From NCBI RefSeq assembly GCF_016801865.2, contig NC_068937.1, forward strand, positions 97,859,982 to 97,923,981: 64,000 bases of DNA, in the 5' to 3' direction. Origin of the DNA: Culex pipiens pallens (taxonomy: Eukaryota > Arthropoda > Insecta > Diptera > Culicidae). Below the pieces are notes generated by a model. It saw only the letters and a program-made list of their open reading frames with translations, was not told where the DNA came from and did not search any database. The position numbers and the translations under genes are program-made. Shown here piece after piece: positions 12,129-21,800 of the stretch; position 1 is the first letter of the stretch, and each line of letters opens with the position of its first letter.

Positions 12129-13771
12129 CTTAGGACGTTTATTGTGGCTTCTTTTTTTAGACAAAAAAAACTCAATCTTTAGTTGATTAGGAGATCGATA
12201 TAAGAGCTGAATTTATCCACAATTGTTACTTGAAGATTCAGTTCTTTCTTACAAATTGTAAAGTGGAAAGAAAGTCAATATTTGAGTTAGAATTTCATTC
12301 TTTATGTGCTCTACAAAATTTCTCGAAAACTTTGAAATTTATTTAACAATTTCAACTGGCAAAATTTACTTGCGATATATACTGATTTTGATCCACACGT
12401 CAAAACCCGGCATTTTCTTCAATTTATTGAAAGACGAGGGTTAGAACGACGTCCAACGGATTGAAAAGAACAATAATAATTATTAATTGATTTTACAGTT
12501 GTTGGCATTTGACTCACCAGCTTGTTTGTTGGCGTTCACGCATGACTTCATGTTGTTGACTGTAATATGATCGAAAAAAGACCTTCCCGTAGCATTGCAG
12601 CTCGGGAGGCACCGGAAGACACCATTTCAGTTCAAGCTTCGTTTCGCTTGGAGACGGGGATTTGGGCGGATTGCATACTGGATTTCGACATGTTTATGCG
12701 ATGATTATGCAAGTTCAAGTTGCTATTTCCTAACTTCACCGCACAACAGGGAGACAAGGATTGGGGATTGGGAAGAGATGCTCGACTTTTTCAGCAGGAC
12801 AAGGGAAAATCTCCACGGTGTCCTCAAGTAAGTTTCGTTTGGAGTTGTACGGGTTTTGGGACGGTGAACGATCAAATGGACAAATTTAATGTTGATTGAA
12901 AAGGCTGAATTTAATATTTTGTTAAATCTGCATGCGTGAAAATTATTTATTTTGTTAAATGTCATACTTTTGAGTGTCACAGGTTGAAAAACTCGTCCAA
13001 AGATAAAATGTTTAAAATTCAGATTAGGCTTTCTGCACAAGATACACACACAGTCACCCTAATCATACAGCAACGCCCCTCTGCCCCCATAGAAAAAAAA
13101 ATATAGGTTACCGCTCACTCCCAACTGAATCCAATAAGCCCAACTACATCACTCTTCGCCCCCAGCGGCAGCGGCGACGACAAGGCTTGTGCAGTGCAGA
13201 GTTCAATGCAGATGAAACTGGGGGGGAAAAAAATAGTAAAATAACAAGGCTCTCGATGTTGTTACCCAAGCTATTGTTTTTTTCTAACGCGCACATTTGT
13301 TTTGTCCTTACTACACAGTTCATGTTTTTGCAATTTGATTTGTGGTTGATCTTTGTTCAATTTTTGTTTAAACCCTACGGTGCTAACCTTTAACGTCTAT
13401 TGCTATCCGATTAATGCTGGTTTGTAAATAAAATAATTACGATTAAAATACAATAATAGTTTGTTAAGAGTTATAGAGCTTGTTCAAAACGGTTCCGTTT
13501 GATGTCTGTGGTGGTGTGTTGGTTGGTGGTTGGTCCTTTTGAGAAGAAAGCGATCCTGGCGGCGTCATAAATACGTGTGTGTGAAGAGTTGTGTGATAAG
13601 TTTGTGGATGAGTTTCAGCGGTTGAAGTTGTTGTGGGAGGGGGGAAAAGAAGGCGACTTCAGCAATACTCACGCGTTCTCGCACTTACTTGAATCTCACG
13701 CTCATTCATACCGGAAATACAGGGTTTTGAGGGGGGAAAAACGGACAAACTTGACACAAAACAGGGGGTGT
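12129..13771. other. Region downstream of the HhH gene; possible 3' UTR
   Basis: No convincing coding region. It contains a short segment near 12800-12850 ('ggacaagggaaaatctcc') that recurs at 40470-40530. A minus-strand AATAAA (TTTATT at 12946-12951) could serve the gene at 13772, but it is over 800 bp away and unproven. Confidence 0.35.
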
Positions 13772-14986
13772 TTACAGCTTTATCAGCTTGGGGGCGCTCA
13801 GCTCGGGCTGCTCCTCCGAGTTGTCGTCGCAGTACAGCGGGCGCTTCTGGCTGTTGCTGCTCTGGGAGTCGCTGTCCGCGACGAGGGCGATTTCGTTCGA
13901 GTCGGCGGTGCAGAGCGTGGCCACGGCGGCGGCCGTCGCTTCGACCGCCGTCGGCGGAGGTCCGTCCAGGCTGTCGCCCGACTTAGCGCAGTCGTCTAAG
14001 CTGTCACTCGGGACGGCGTTGGCGTTGGCCGAGACTTCAACGTCTTCCGGAACTCCATCGTTGGTGACCGCGTCCTGGTTGGTTCCGCTCTCCGAGTCCA
14101 CCCCGTCCAGGCTGTTGCCGTTGGTGATGATCGCGTCCTTCGAGGCACTCTCGCTGTCCAGGTTGCTCTCGTCCGACGGGACGCCGTTCTGGGAGGTCTC
14201 GTCCTCGGTGTCCACGGCATTCCCGTTGGTGGCCACAATCGGCACCGCTGCCACCACCCCGTTGCTCTCTGGCATGTCCTTCAGCAGTTCCGGCTGCGAG
14301 TCGAATGCCACGCTGTACGCCCACAACGCCAACTCGACCGAGTGGGCAGACCACTTCTTCGCCGCAGGCTTCTCCTCCCCATCGCCATTCTCCTCACCCG
14401 CGGCCCCATTACTCTTCCCGCCCTCGCACTCCTTGTTCAGCCGCTCCTGCTTGGCCTGTATCAGCTCGACAAACTTCAAATACTCCTTGGCAGTGTAGTC
14501 AATGTTCTCAAACTCGGGCATCGCGTTCAGGCACTCGTCCGCCATGAACGGCGCCAGATCGGGCACGGCCGCGGCCAGCAGCGCCGACGCCATCGTAATC
14601 CCGACCCCCTTCAAATTGGACAGCGCGTTCAACGACTGCTCCACGTTCGGCAGCTTCCGGAAGGCCTTCTTCGTCTCCATCATGACCGCGCGCGGCGTGT
14701 TGATCTTGATCAGATGCGTCAGCTGGGGGTACGCCTTCCCCCGCGTTTGCTTCCACTCCATCGTCTGGCACAGCTCCTCGTGCAGCAGGTGGGCATCCTT
14801 GCCGCGCTTGGCGATCAGCTTGGGCAGCGTGTTCTGGTACCAGTCGTCCAGCCGGATCAGCTTCTCGGGCTTTTTGCGCGCCTCGGCTTTGATCTTGAGC
14901 GCGGCCGGATACAGCGCGAGCGCGAACTCGAACTGGGCGGCGTTGCCGTTCTGGAAGAAGGTCGTACTGTTTGTCACCGCGGACAT
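13772..14986 (-). CDS. Uncharacterised insect protein with helix-hairpin-helix core, 404 aa
   Basis: The product is a probable nuclear or cytosolic protein of unknown function; it looks like a family I have seen across insects, but I cannot name it. Residues about 17-180 form an alpha-helical globular part with a strongly patterned segment (LHEELCQTMEWKQTRGK, 68-84; INTPRAVMMETKKAFRKLP, 95-113). Residues 125-138 (LKGVGITMASALLA) form a classic helix-hairpin-helix, followed by PFMADE (146-151). That spacing recalls the HhH-to-Asp arrangement of DNA-glycosylase folds, but no lysine or iron-sulfur signature of an active glycosylase is evident. Residues 185-404 are an acidic, Ser/Asn/Asp/Ala-rich tail that looks disordered, ending in a short basic stretch (APKLIKL). 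The start at 14986 was chosen because it lies 8 bases into the exon after a strong 3' splice site; the frame stays open upstream only through that intron. GC content is much higher than in the surroundings, as expected for a real coding exon. Confidence 0.88.
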   Translation of the reverse strand: MSAVTNSTTFFQNGNAAQFEFALALYPAALKIKAEARKKPEKLIRLDDWYQNTLPKLIAKRGKDAHLLHEELCQTMEWKQTRGKAYPQLTHLIKINTPRAVMMETKKAFRKLPNVEQSLNALSNLKGVGITMASALLAAAVPDLAPFMADECLNAMPEFENIDYTAKEYLKFVELIQAKQERLNKECEGGKSNGAAGEENGDGEEKPAAKKWSAHSVELALWAYSVAFDSQPELLKDMPESNGVVAAVPIVATNGNAVDTEDETSQNGVPSDESNLDSESASKDAIITNGNSLDGVDSESGTNQDAVTNDGVPEDVEVSANANAVPSDSLDDCAKSGDSLDGPPPTAVEATAAAVATLCTADSNEIALVADSDSQSSNSQKRPLYCDDNSEEQPELSAPKLIKL

Positions 14987-15030
14987 CTTATCTCTGGAAG
15001 GGGGGAGAGGGAGAAGAAGATAACAAGGAA
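14987..15030 (-). promoter_or_regulatory. 3' splice site just upstream of the HhH gene start
   Basis: On the minus strand a long pyrimidine tract (tcttcttctccctctcc...) runs into ttccag at 14999-14994, and the ATG follows 7 bases into the exon. This predicts an intron in the 5' UTR, with the first exon and promoter at higher coordinates, possibly beyond the 9-bp satellite. Confidence 0.75.
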
Positions 15031-15202
15031 TTAGTAAATTTAATCTTATTTTTAGATTCAAAACAGTAAACTGGTTTATTTGATCTAGTCGAGTGTTAGG
15101 GGTGGAGACGCACGGTCGCTTTGTGTTTTTTTTCATGTCGTAACATGCGTTGGGAGATTTTTTGTGTTGGTAAAAGTTTTTGCATTATGTTTTTGCATAA
15201 TT

Positions 15203-15556
15203 AATGAAATGAATGAAATGAATGAAATGAATGAAATGAATGAAATGAATGAAATGAATGAAATGAATGAAATGAATGAAATGAATGAAATGAATGAAAT
15301 GAATGAAATGAATGAAATGAATGAAATGAATGAAATGAATGAAATGAATGAAATGAATGAAATGAATGAAATGAATGAAATGAATGAAATGAATGAAATG
15401 AATGAAATGAATGAAATGAATGAAATGAATGAAATGAATGAAATGAATGAAATGAATGAAATGAATGAAATGAATGAAATGAATGAAATGAATGAAATGA
15501 ATGAAATGAATGAAATGAATGAAATGAATGAAATGAATGAAATGAATGAAATGAAA
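15203..15556. repeat. 9-bp satellite (AATGAAATG)n, about 39 copies
   Basis: Almost perfect array lying about 70 bp upstream of where the HhH gene's upstream reading frame begins, possibly inside its first intron. Because 9 is a multiple of 3, every frame on both strands is open (NEM repeats on plus, FIH and FHS on minus). Just after it comes an inverted pair 'aagttcatcc atgg gatgaact'. Confidence 0.95.
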
Positions 15557-15644
15557 GTTCATCCATGGGATGAACTGTTTTAATGAACGAATGAACATGA
15601 TTTGTTGTTGTTGTAGCGTGAGAGGTCTTTACTCTCGCCAAACA

Positions 15645-15843
15645 GAGGAAAAAAACGTGACGTCAGAAATGAACTCAAATCACTCAAAGTTCATTGTGTG
15701 AGTGACTTAACATTTTGACCTAGTTTGACAGCTACATTGTCCCCAGCTTTCTGTGGGAGAGAAAAGGAGGCGAATACTTTATGAAAATCATACCTGTCAA
15801 AATTCCTTGCTTCAAAATTTTGTCGCGAGTTGCGTTTCTCCTC
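15645..15843. mobile_element. 200-bp MITE, uninterrupted copy
   Basis: Begins GAGGAAAAAAACGTGACGTC and ends in TTTCTCCTC before TA. The same element occurs at 40976-42534, where an FB-A element is inserted. The two copies are nearly identical outside the insertion (199 and 201 bp). This copy shows the uninterrupted ACCT target at 15792-15795. No coding potential. Confidence 0.75.
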
Positions 15844-16911
15844 TATAGATTTTAACTTTGCACGGAAAGGAGTTCCATCTTAAATTTAACAATTCAAATT
15901 AGCTGGCTTCAAATTGGTGGAACAGTTATTTTTTTTGGTTAAATTAGCTAAAATTACAGGTAAATTTACCAACTTGGGATTGGTGAAACAGCTAACCCTG
16001 ATTGCTGATTTGCTATCCAAAACTGACAGCCCAAATCAAAATGACAGGAGAGATTTCACCAAAAATAATGGTGTTTCAGCACAATTTTGCCTACTTTTTA
16101 CCGAAAAACTAGCTGGAACCGGCAGCATGGATTTTTTGACAGATCATCAGTTCGAGACCAACACAAAGCAAGAGAACGTCTCGTATCGTGTTTGATCCTG
16201 TTTAAGTCGCTCAGTTCGCGGAGTTTTGTGACGATTCTGTGTTTGAAAGTCGAAAGTGCAAGTGCAAAAGGTGGAGATGGTGCGTGAGTGAATGGATTGA
16301 AAGCCAGGAAGACTTTCTGCGGGCTGAGATCTTCAGTTGATTAGGTGAGAAGTTTTTTTTTGTGTTGAGGGAAAGAGGTTAGAAGTTGAGCCTCTAATTT
16401 TTGTTTGGACGATTGGTGGCATCCCTTTGTCGCGAACCCTTTGGCGTTTGTCCACACTGCGGGTACAGAGTGTCTAGATATAGACTGGCCAATGTTTGAC
16501 AGATCCGTACGAGCAGGGCACTTTATGCCTTTGAAGCACATCAAAAAATAGAGTTAAATAATGTTAAATTACTTTAAATTAAGTGAAAGTTAATTCGAAT
16601 TACATTTGGTTGAATTTAGAAAAAAGTAGAATTCAGTTAAATTAAGTTAAATTGATTAAATTTTGTTAAAATCAGTAAAATTTAGATAAATGTAATTAAA
16701 TTTAGTTAAATCATGATTAATTAAAAATCAAGTTTAATTAAGTAAAGTAAAGTTCAGTATAATTAAACTGAACATAGTAAAAAAGAAATTAATTTAGTCA
16801 AGTGTGGTTGTATCTAGAATTTTTTGTTAAATTTAATTAAACTAAGATACATTTTTTGAAATTTCGTTGCATTTGGTAGAATTTAGTTCAATTGTTGTTA
16901 AAAGTTGCTTG

Positions 16912-17935
16912 GTAAAATTAAGTTAAATTAAGTTAAATTTAGTTAAATTAAGTTAAATTAAGTTAAATTCAGTTAAATTCAGTTGAATTCAGTTAAATTC
17001 AGTTAAATTCAGTTGAATTCAGTTAAATTAAGTAAAATTAAGTTAAAATAAGTTAAATTCAGTTAAATTAAGTTAAGTTAAATTCAGTTAAATTAAGTAA
17101 AATTAAAGTCAATTAAGTTAAATTAAGTTAAATTAAGTTAAATATAGTTAAATTAAGTTAAATTAAGTTAAATTACGTTAAATTAAGTTAAATTACGTTA
17201 AATTAAGTTAAATTAAGTTAAATTAAATTAAGTTAAATTAAATTAAGTCAAATTCAGTTAAATTCAGTTAAATTAAGTTAAATTAAGTTAAATTAAGATA
17301 AATTAGGTTAAAATAAGTTATATTAAGTTAAATTAAGTTAAATTAAATTAAATTAAGTTAAATTAAGTTAAATTAAGTTAAATTAAGTTAAATTAAGTTA
17401 AATTAAGTTAAATTAAGTTAAATTAAGTTAAATTCAGTTGAATTCAGTTAAATTAAGTTAAATTAAGTTAAATGCAGTTAAATTCAGTTAAATTCAAATA
17501 GATTCAGTTAAATTAAGTTAAATTAAGTTAAAATTAGTTAAATTAAGTTAAATTAAAGTCAATTAAGTTAAATTAAGTTAAATTAAGTTAAATTGAGTTA
17601 AAAAGGGTAAATTAAGTTAAATTAAGTTAAATTAAGTTCAATTAAGTTGAATTAAGGTAAATTAAGTTAAATTATGTGAAATTATGTTAAATTAAGTTGA
17701 ATTAATTAAAATTAAGTTAAAGTAAGTTAAATTAAGTTGAATTAAGTTGAATTAAGTTGAATTAAGTTGAATTAAGTTGAATTAAGTTGAATTAAGTTGA
17801 ATTCAGTTTAATTAAGTTTAATTAAGTTTAATTAAGTTTAATCAAGTTGAATTAAGTTGAATAAAGTTGAATAAAGTTGAATTAAGTTGAATTAAGTTGA
17901 ATTAAGTTAAATTAAGTTAAATTATGTTAATTTTA
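16912..17935. repeat. 10-bp satellite (AATTAAGTTA)n, about 100 copies
   Basis: Equivalent of the array at 2362-2960 in the inverted element copy, with a degenerate lead-in from about 16555. Sub-blocks carry shared variants (agttgaatta around 17730-17800, agtttaatta around 17815-17840), the pattern expected when variant units spread by local duplication. Confidence 0.92.
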
Positions 17936-17937
17936 AT

Positions 17938-18187
17938 TTGTATTTTTGTATTTTTGTATTTTTGTATTTTTGTATTTTTGTATTTTTGTATTTTTGTATT
18001 TTTGTATTTTTGTATTTTTGTATTTTTGTATTTTTGTATTTTTGTATTTTTGTATTTTTGTATTTTTGTATTTTTGTATTTTTGTATTTTTGTATTTTTG
18101 TATTTTTGTATTTTTGTATTTTTGTATTTTTGTATTTTTGTATTTTTGTATTTTTGTATTTTTGTATTTTTGTATTTTTGTATTTGT
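17938..18187. repeat. 8-bp satellite (TATTTTTG)n, about 31 copies
   Basis: Equivalent of the array at 1391-2361 but about a quarter of its length. It abuts the 10-bp satellite exactly as in copy 1, and is followed by the shared sequence 'aatttgtcaatagaataac'. Confidence 0.94.
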
Positions 18188-19033
18188 GTATGACTGTATT
18201 TTTTTTTTTTAATTTGTCAATAGAATAACAAAGCCGTACTATAACGATGATCAACTATAACATAGTTTTAAAAGCCTGTAAACTATTAAAACATCCAAAA
18301 AACTTGCTGGACTACCAAAAAACGTACCAAGAATAGCGGAAAATCATGCTACACCAGCAAAAAGTCTTTTTGAAAATATAAAACAACTTTACAGGCAGCA
18401 AGGGATTTTTAAAATGATTTCGAAATTACCAGTTAAAACAGTCGAAAAATTAGCTGGACTTACCGAAAAACGAAGCAGGAACAAAAAAGAAACGAGCTAA
18501 ATCAGCCAAAAGGCTGGGTGAATAATGCGTGCTTTGCAGGCAGCAACGGAGGCTTTTGAAAGAAAACTTGTAGAAATAGTGGAAAAATTAACTATTCCAA
18601 CCAAAACACCTACCAAGAATAGTGGCAAAGTTAGCTAAACTAGCTAAAAAGATGTGTGAAAATACCTGGCTTCGCAGCCATCAATGGAAAATTTTGAGAA
18701 TGATTCCAAAAAAACTAGTTGAAACAGCCTAAAAACTTGCTGGGCTAACTATAAAACTTCCTAGAATACCATAAAATCTAGCTAAAATAGCTAACAGACC
18801 TTCTCAAAACATACAGCTTTTGAGACTTACAGCATTTTTCCAACTTGCAAATTAGTAAAATTTACTAGAAATTTTGCTGGATTAATCATTTTTAGGACCT
18901 GGATCCAGCTGTCAAATCCAGGATTTAGTTTTAGGATTTCCAGCTAAAAAAATTGGTGGTTGAAAAAACAACCAATTTTTTTAGGATTTTTAACCGAAAT
19001 TTAGTAAGATTCACGATAAACCTTCTTTCCGTG

Positions 19034-20193
19034 TGGGTGTAACGGTGAGTGCCCTCTTCCAAAGTGTATCATCTTCTCAGGAAACTCGATTCTACACACG
19101 ACCAGGAAGTGAGGATTTTTGGTGGGGCTTTCCTGCCATACTGTCTGCCACAACCACCCTTGAATCACGAATTCACACTGTGCACTTGAATAACTTATGT
19201 AATAATGGTGTAATAAAGAGAGCATGAGCGAGTGCAAACGATGTTGAAAAGTGGGACATTTTGGAGTGGAAATTGGTCAAAATTTAGACAGTTGATTTCT
19301 GAATTTTAAAGATTCTCTGTCAATTTCGACCGTTATTCCATGATAGTCAGGAAAGGAAGGATCCACGTGGTACATCCCGGAAATTGTGAGAGATTACAGA
19401 CAGAGCTGCTGCTGCTGTCGTCGCCGCCAGTTACAACATCCAGCCAACTCCAGCAGGTGGGGACTCCCCGAGCGAGACACAGACGACGACACCGAGGAAG
19501 AGTTTTGCATAAGTAATTAGAGCCGTTTATAAATTCAGGAGAGCTCACATTCTTTTGGGGGGTGGGTTAGCCTGACACAGCGCGGTGCACACAAGAGGAT
19601 AACCTTTCCGTTAAGGGACGACCGTCAACGATGGGTGCAAGTCTCGTTTGTCAACCTGCTGCTACTCCTGTTCGTAACGAGAGTTTACGAGAGATAACCA
19701 AGAGGGATCATAAGGGTGTCGTCATCTCTTCTGCCCTGCTCTAAGGTGATGTTGTTGTTGTTGCAAACTGGGTTTCCAAGAGACACTTCCAGGAACTCGG
19801 GGGACAATTCCTCACTTGGCCACGTCTACGGTTGTCGTCGTCGTGTAGGCAGAAAAATCGTACGTGGTAATGATTTTGTGCCGTAGGCAGTTTTCCCAGC
19901 TGCATTCCAATTATGGCAGAGGGCTTTGGAAAATCCCTGCTCCAGATGGATGATGGGTTTTGGTAAAGCTCCTTGACAATGAGCAATTTTTTTTTGAAAA
20001 GCTCCACTCTTCTTCGCAGTAACGACGACGGGTCAAAGGACTATATGCCCACTTGACGACACTCGGATTTCGGAGTGGGAATGTGTTTTGTGGTTGGGTT
20101 CTGAGGGAATTGGAAATTTGTCTGAGTTGTCGTTGCTATGCTCTGTTCAATTTTCAACCTATCATTGCCCACTTTTATTCAGTAGGTGAGCTG
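19034..20193. other. Gene-free, low-repeat stretch
   Basis: GC content is higher than in neighbouring repeats, with runs such as 'gctgctgctgctgtcgtcgccgcc' near 19405, but open frames here are short and unconvincing on both strands. It could hold UTR or intron sequence. No feature can be supported. Confidence 0.3.
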
Positions 20194-20445
20194 CACTGCC
20201 CATGTTCGCATAAATGTCCCATATGCAAAAACAGCAAGCTGAGAAAAACGCATGTGAAGTTTGTCCCACGCATAAGGCTACGTGTTAAGTTTTTGCACAA
20301 AAACTGGATTTCCTCCTGATTTCTAGAACAAAGTACTGGATGTTATAAGCTTTTCTGAAAGAGGACACGATTTAGAACCAAACTGCATCAATAACTCAAA
20401 AACGAAGAAAATGCATATGGGACATTTATGCGATCAGGGGCAGTG
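20194..20445. mobile_element. 252-bp MITE with long inverted ends
   Basis: The left end CACTGCCC followed by 'gcataaatgtcccatatgca' is mirrored at the right end by 'tgcatatgggacatttatgc' and GGGGCAGTG. The inverted repeats span roughly 35 bp with a short mismatch zone. It abuts the left end of an FB-B copy. No clear TSD. Confidence 0.7.
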
Positions 20446-21292
20446 CAGTTCTCTGAAATTTCGGTCTATCGTTTTTTTTGTAATTTTTAATCCGGCTGAA
20501 ACTTTTTTGTTGCCTTCGGTATGCCCAAAGAAGCCATTTTGCATCCTCAGGTTGTCCTTATAATTTTCCATACAAATTTGGCAGCTGTCCATACAAAAAT
20601 GCTATATGAAAATTCAAAAATCTGTATCTTTTGAATGAATTTTTTGATCGATTTGGTGTCTTCGGAAAAGTTGTAGGTTTGGTGTTTTTTAATTTCACTT
20701 TTTGTCACTAAAACTTGATTTGCACAAAAAAATTATTTTTTTTCTGGTATGTTTTAGAGGATATCAAATGCCAACTTTTAAGAAATTTCCAGAATGAGTA
20801 AAACAACTTAGACCGAGTTATGATTTTTTGAATGAATACTGATTTTTTCAAAAAATCGAAATATTGGTCGCAAATTTTTTTCAACCTGTCGATATCTCAA
20901 CAACTCATGGTCCGATTTTCAATGTTAAAATATGAAACATTCGTGAAATTTTCCGATCTTTTCGAAAACAATATTTTTATTTATTTAAATAAAGACTAAC
21001 ATTTCAAAGGGGCGTAATATTGAATGTTTGGCCATTTTGAAATCTGTGCATGGCAATATCTCAGCAACGAAGGGTCGTATCAACAAAGTTTAAAAAAGCA
21101 CAATATAGAATACAGATTTTTGAATTTTCATATATCATTTTTGCATGGGCAGCTGCCAAATTTGTATGGAAAATTATTTGGACAAACTAATGATGCAAAA
21201 TGGCTTCTTTCGGCATACCGAAGGCACCAAAAAAGTTTCAGCCGGATTAAAAAATACAAAAATTAAAATAAAAAAAAGACCGATTTCAAGTA
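20446..21292. repeat. FB-B hairpin element, partly deleted copy
   Basis: Left arm carries the family landmarks in order (cagttctct, aatccggctgaaactttttt, cattttgcat, tttggcagctgtccata, ggtgtcttcgg). The loop sequence gtaatattgaatgtttg is at about 21014, and a shortened right arm repeats the landmarks in reverse complement up to 'aaaaagaccgatttc'. The right terminal 'agaactgctca' is missing. Confidence 0.7.
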
Positions 21293-21800
21293 GGGTTCTT
21301 ATGTATGTTCAAATCGGCGTGAACATTGTGGGGACTTTTGCTAATCTAGATCTAGATTAAAAAAATAGTAGATTTTCTCAGTTAGTTTTCAGTGGCTTGT
21401 GAATCCAACAAGTTTTTCGACTATTTCAACAATTTTTTTAATTTTTTTTCTCAGCTTTTAAGCTGGACAAGATAGCTTTTCAGCTATTCTTGGTAGCTTT
21501 TTTGTTTGGTATAGCTATTTTTTTTAACTGTTTCAACAAGTGGTCAAATGTTTCTCAATGCTATTCATCCAATTTATTTCCAGCGAACACACTACTTATT
21601 GCACATAACACCATCCACACAGCAAAATTGAAGCAAAAATTCGGAGCGTTTGGCACGGTATGTCCACGCATCCTTCCGTACCCCTGTAGATTCTGTGATC
21701 CGTTATCAGAATCCACTCTACCGTGAACACAACGCAGTAGGGCTGGCCACGTTTGTGTTAGATTAAATTAGATACATTATGCCATTCACAATTTCATAGT
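21293..21800. other. Spacer between two FB-B copies
   Basis: Contains 'agctttt' motifs around 21440-21510 that recall end B of the TIR element, and otherwise unique sequence. No gene, TSD or repeat boundary can be supported. Confidence 0.3.

Larger units (their letters stand above)
15861..19033 (+). mobile_element. Non-autonomous TIR element with satellite core, copy 2
   Basis: About 3.17 kb, starting CACGGAAAGGAG and ending CTTCTTTCCGTG, flanked by TG on both sides. It is the inverted counterpart of 528-3978. Order: end A (agttccatct...), a segment with 'ttgacagatcatcagttcga' and a possible arthropod initiator TCAGT near 16209, the reverse of the 'mmCFKG' stretch near 16500, the 10-bp satellite, the 8-bp satellite, then end B. 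The arms stay clearly alignable between copies while the satellites differ strongly in length. No transposase visible. Confidence 0.7.

Noticed and set aside
12595..12831. 78-residue plus-strand frame ending in a good 5' splice site (caa|gtaagt)
   Set aside because: No homology recognised, opposite to the neighbouring gene, and the splice-site region is part of a sequence repeated near 40500 without the motif.
13788..14498. Long frames antisense to the HhH gene (up to 236 residues)
   Set aside because: Shadows of a GC-rich coding exon; composition and lack of domains argue against real genes.
15164..15641. Open frames of NEM, FIH and FHS repeats
   Set aside because: A 9-bp array with no stop codon opens all frames; no gene context or unique sequence.
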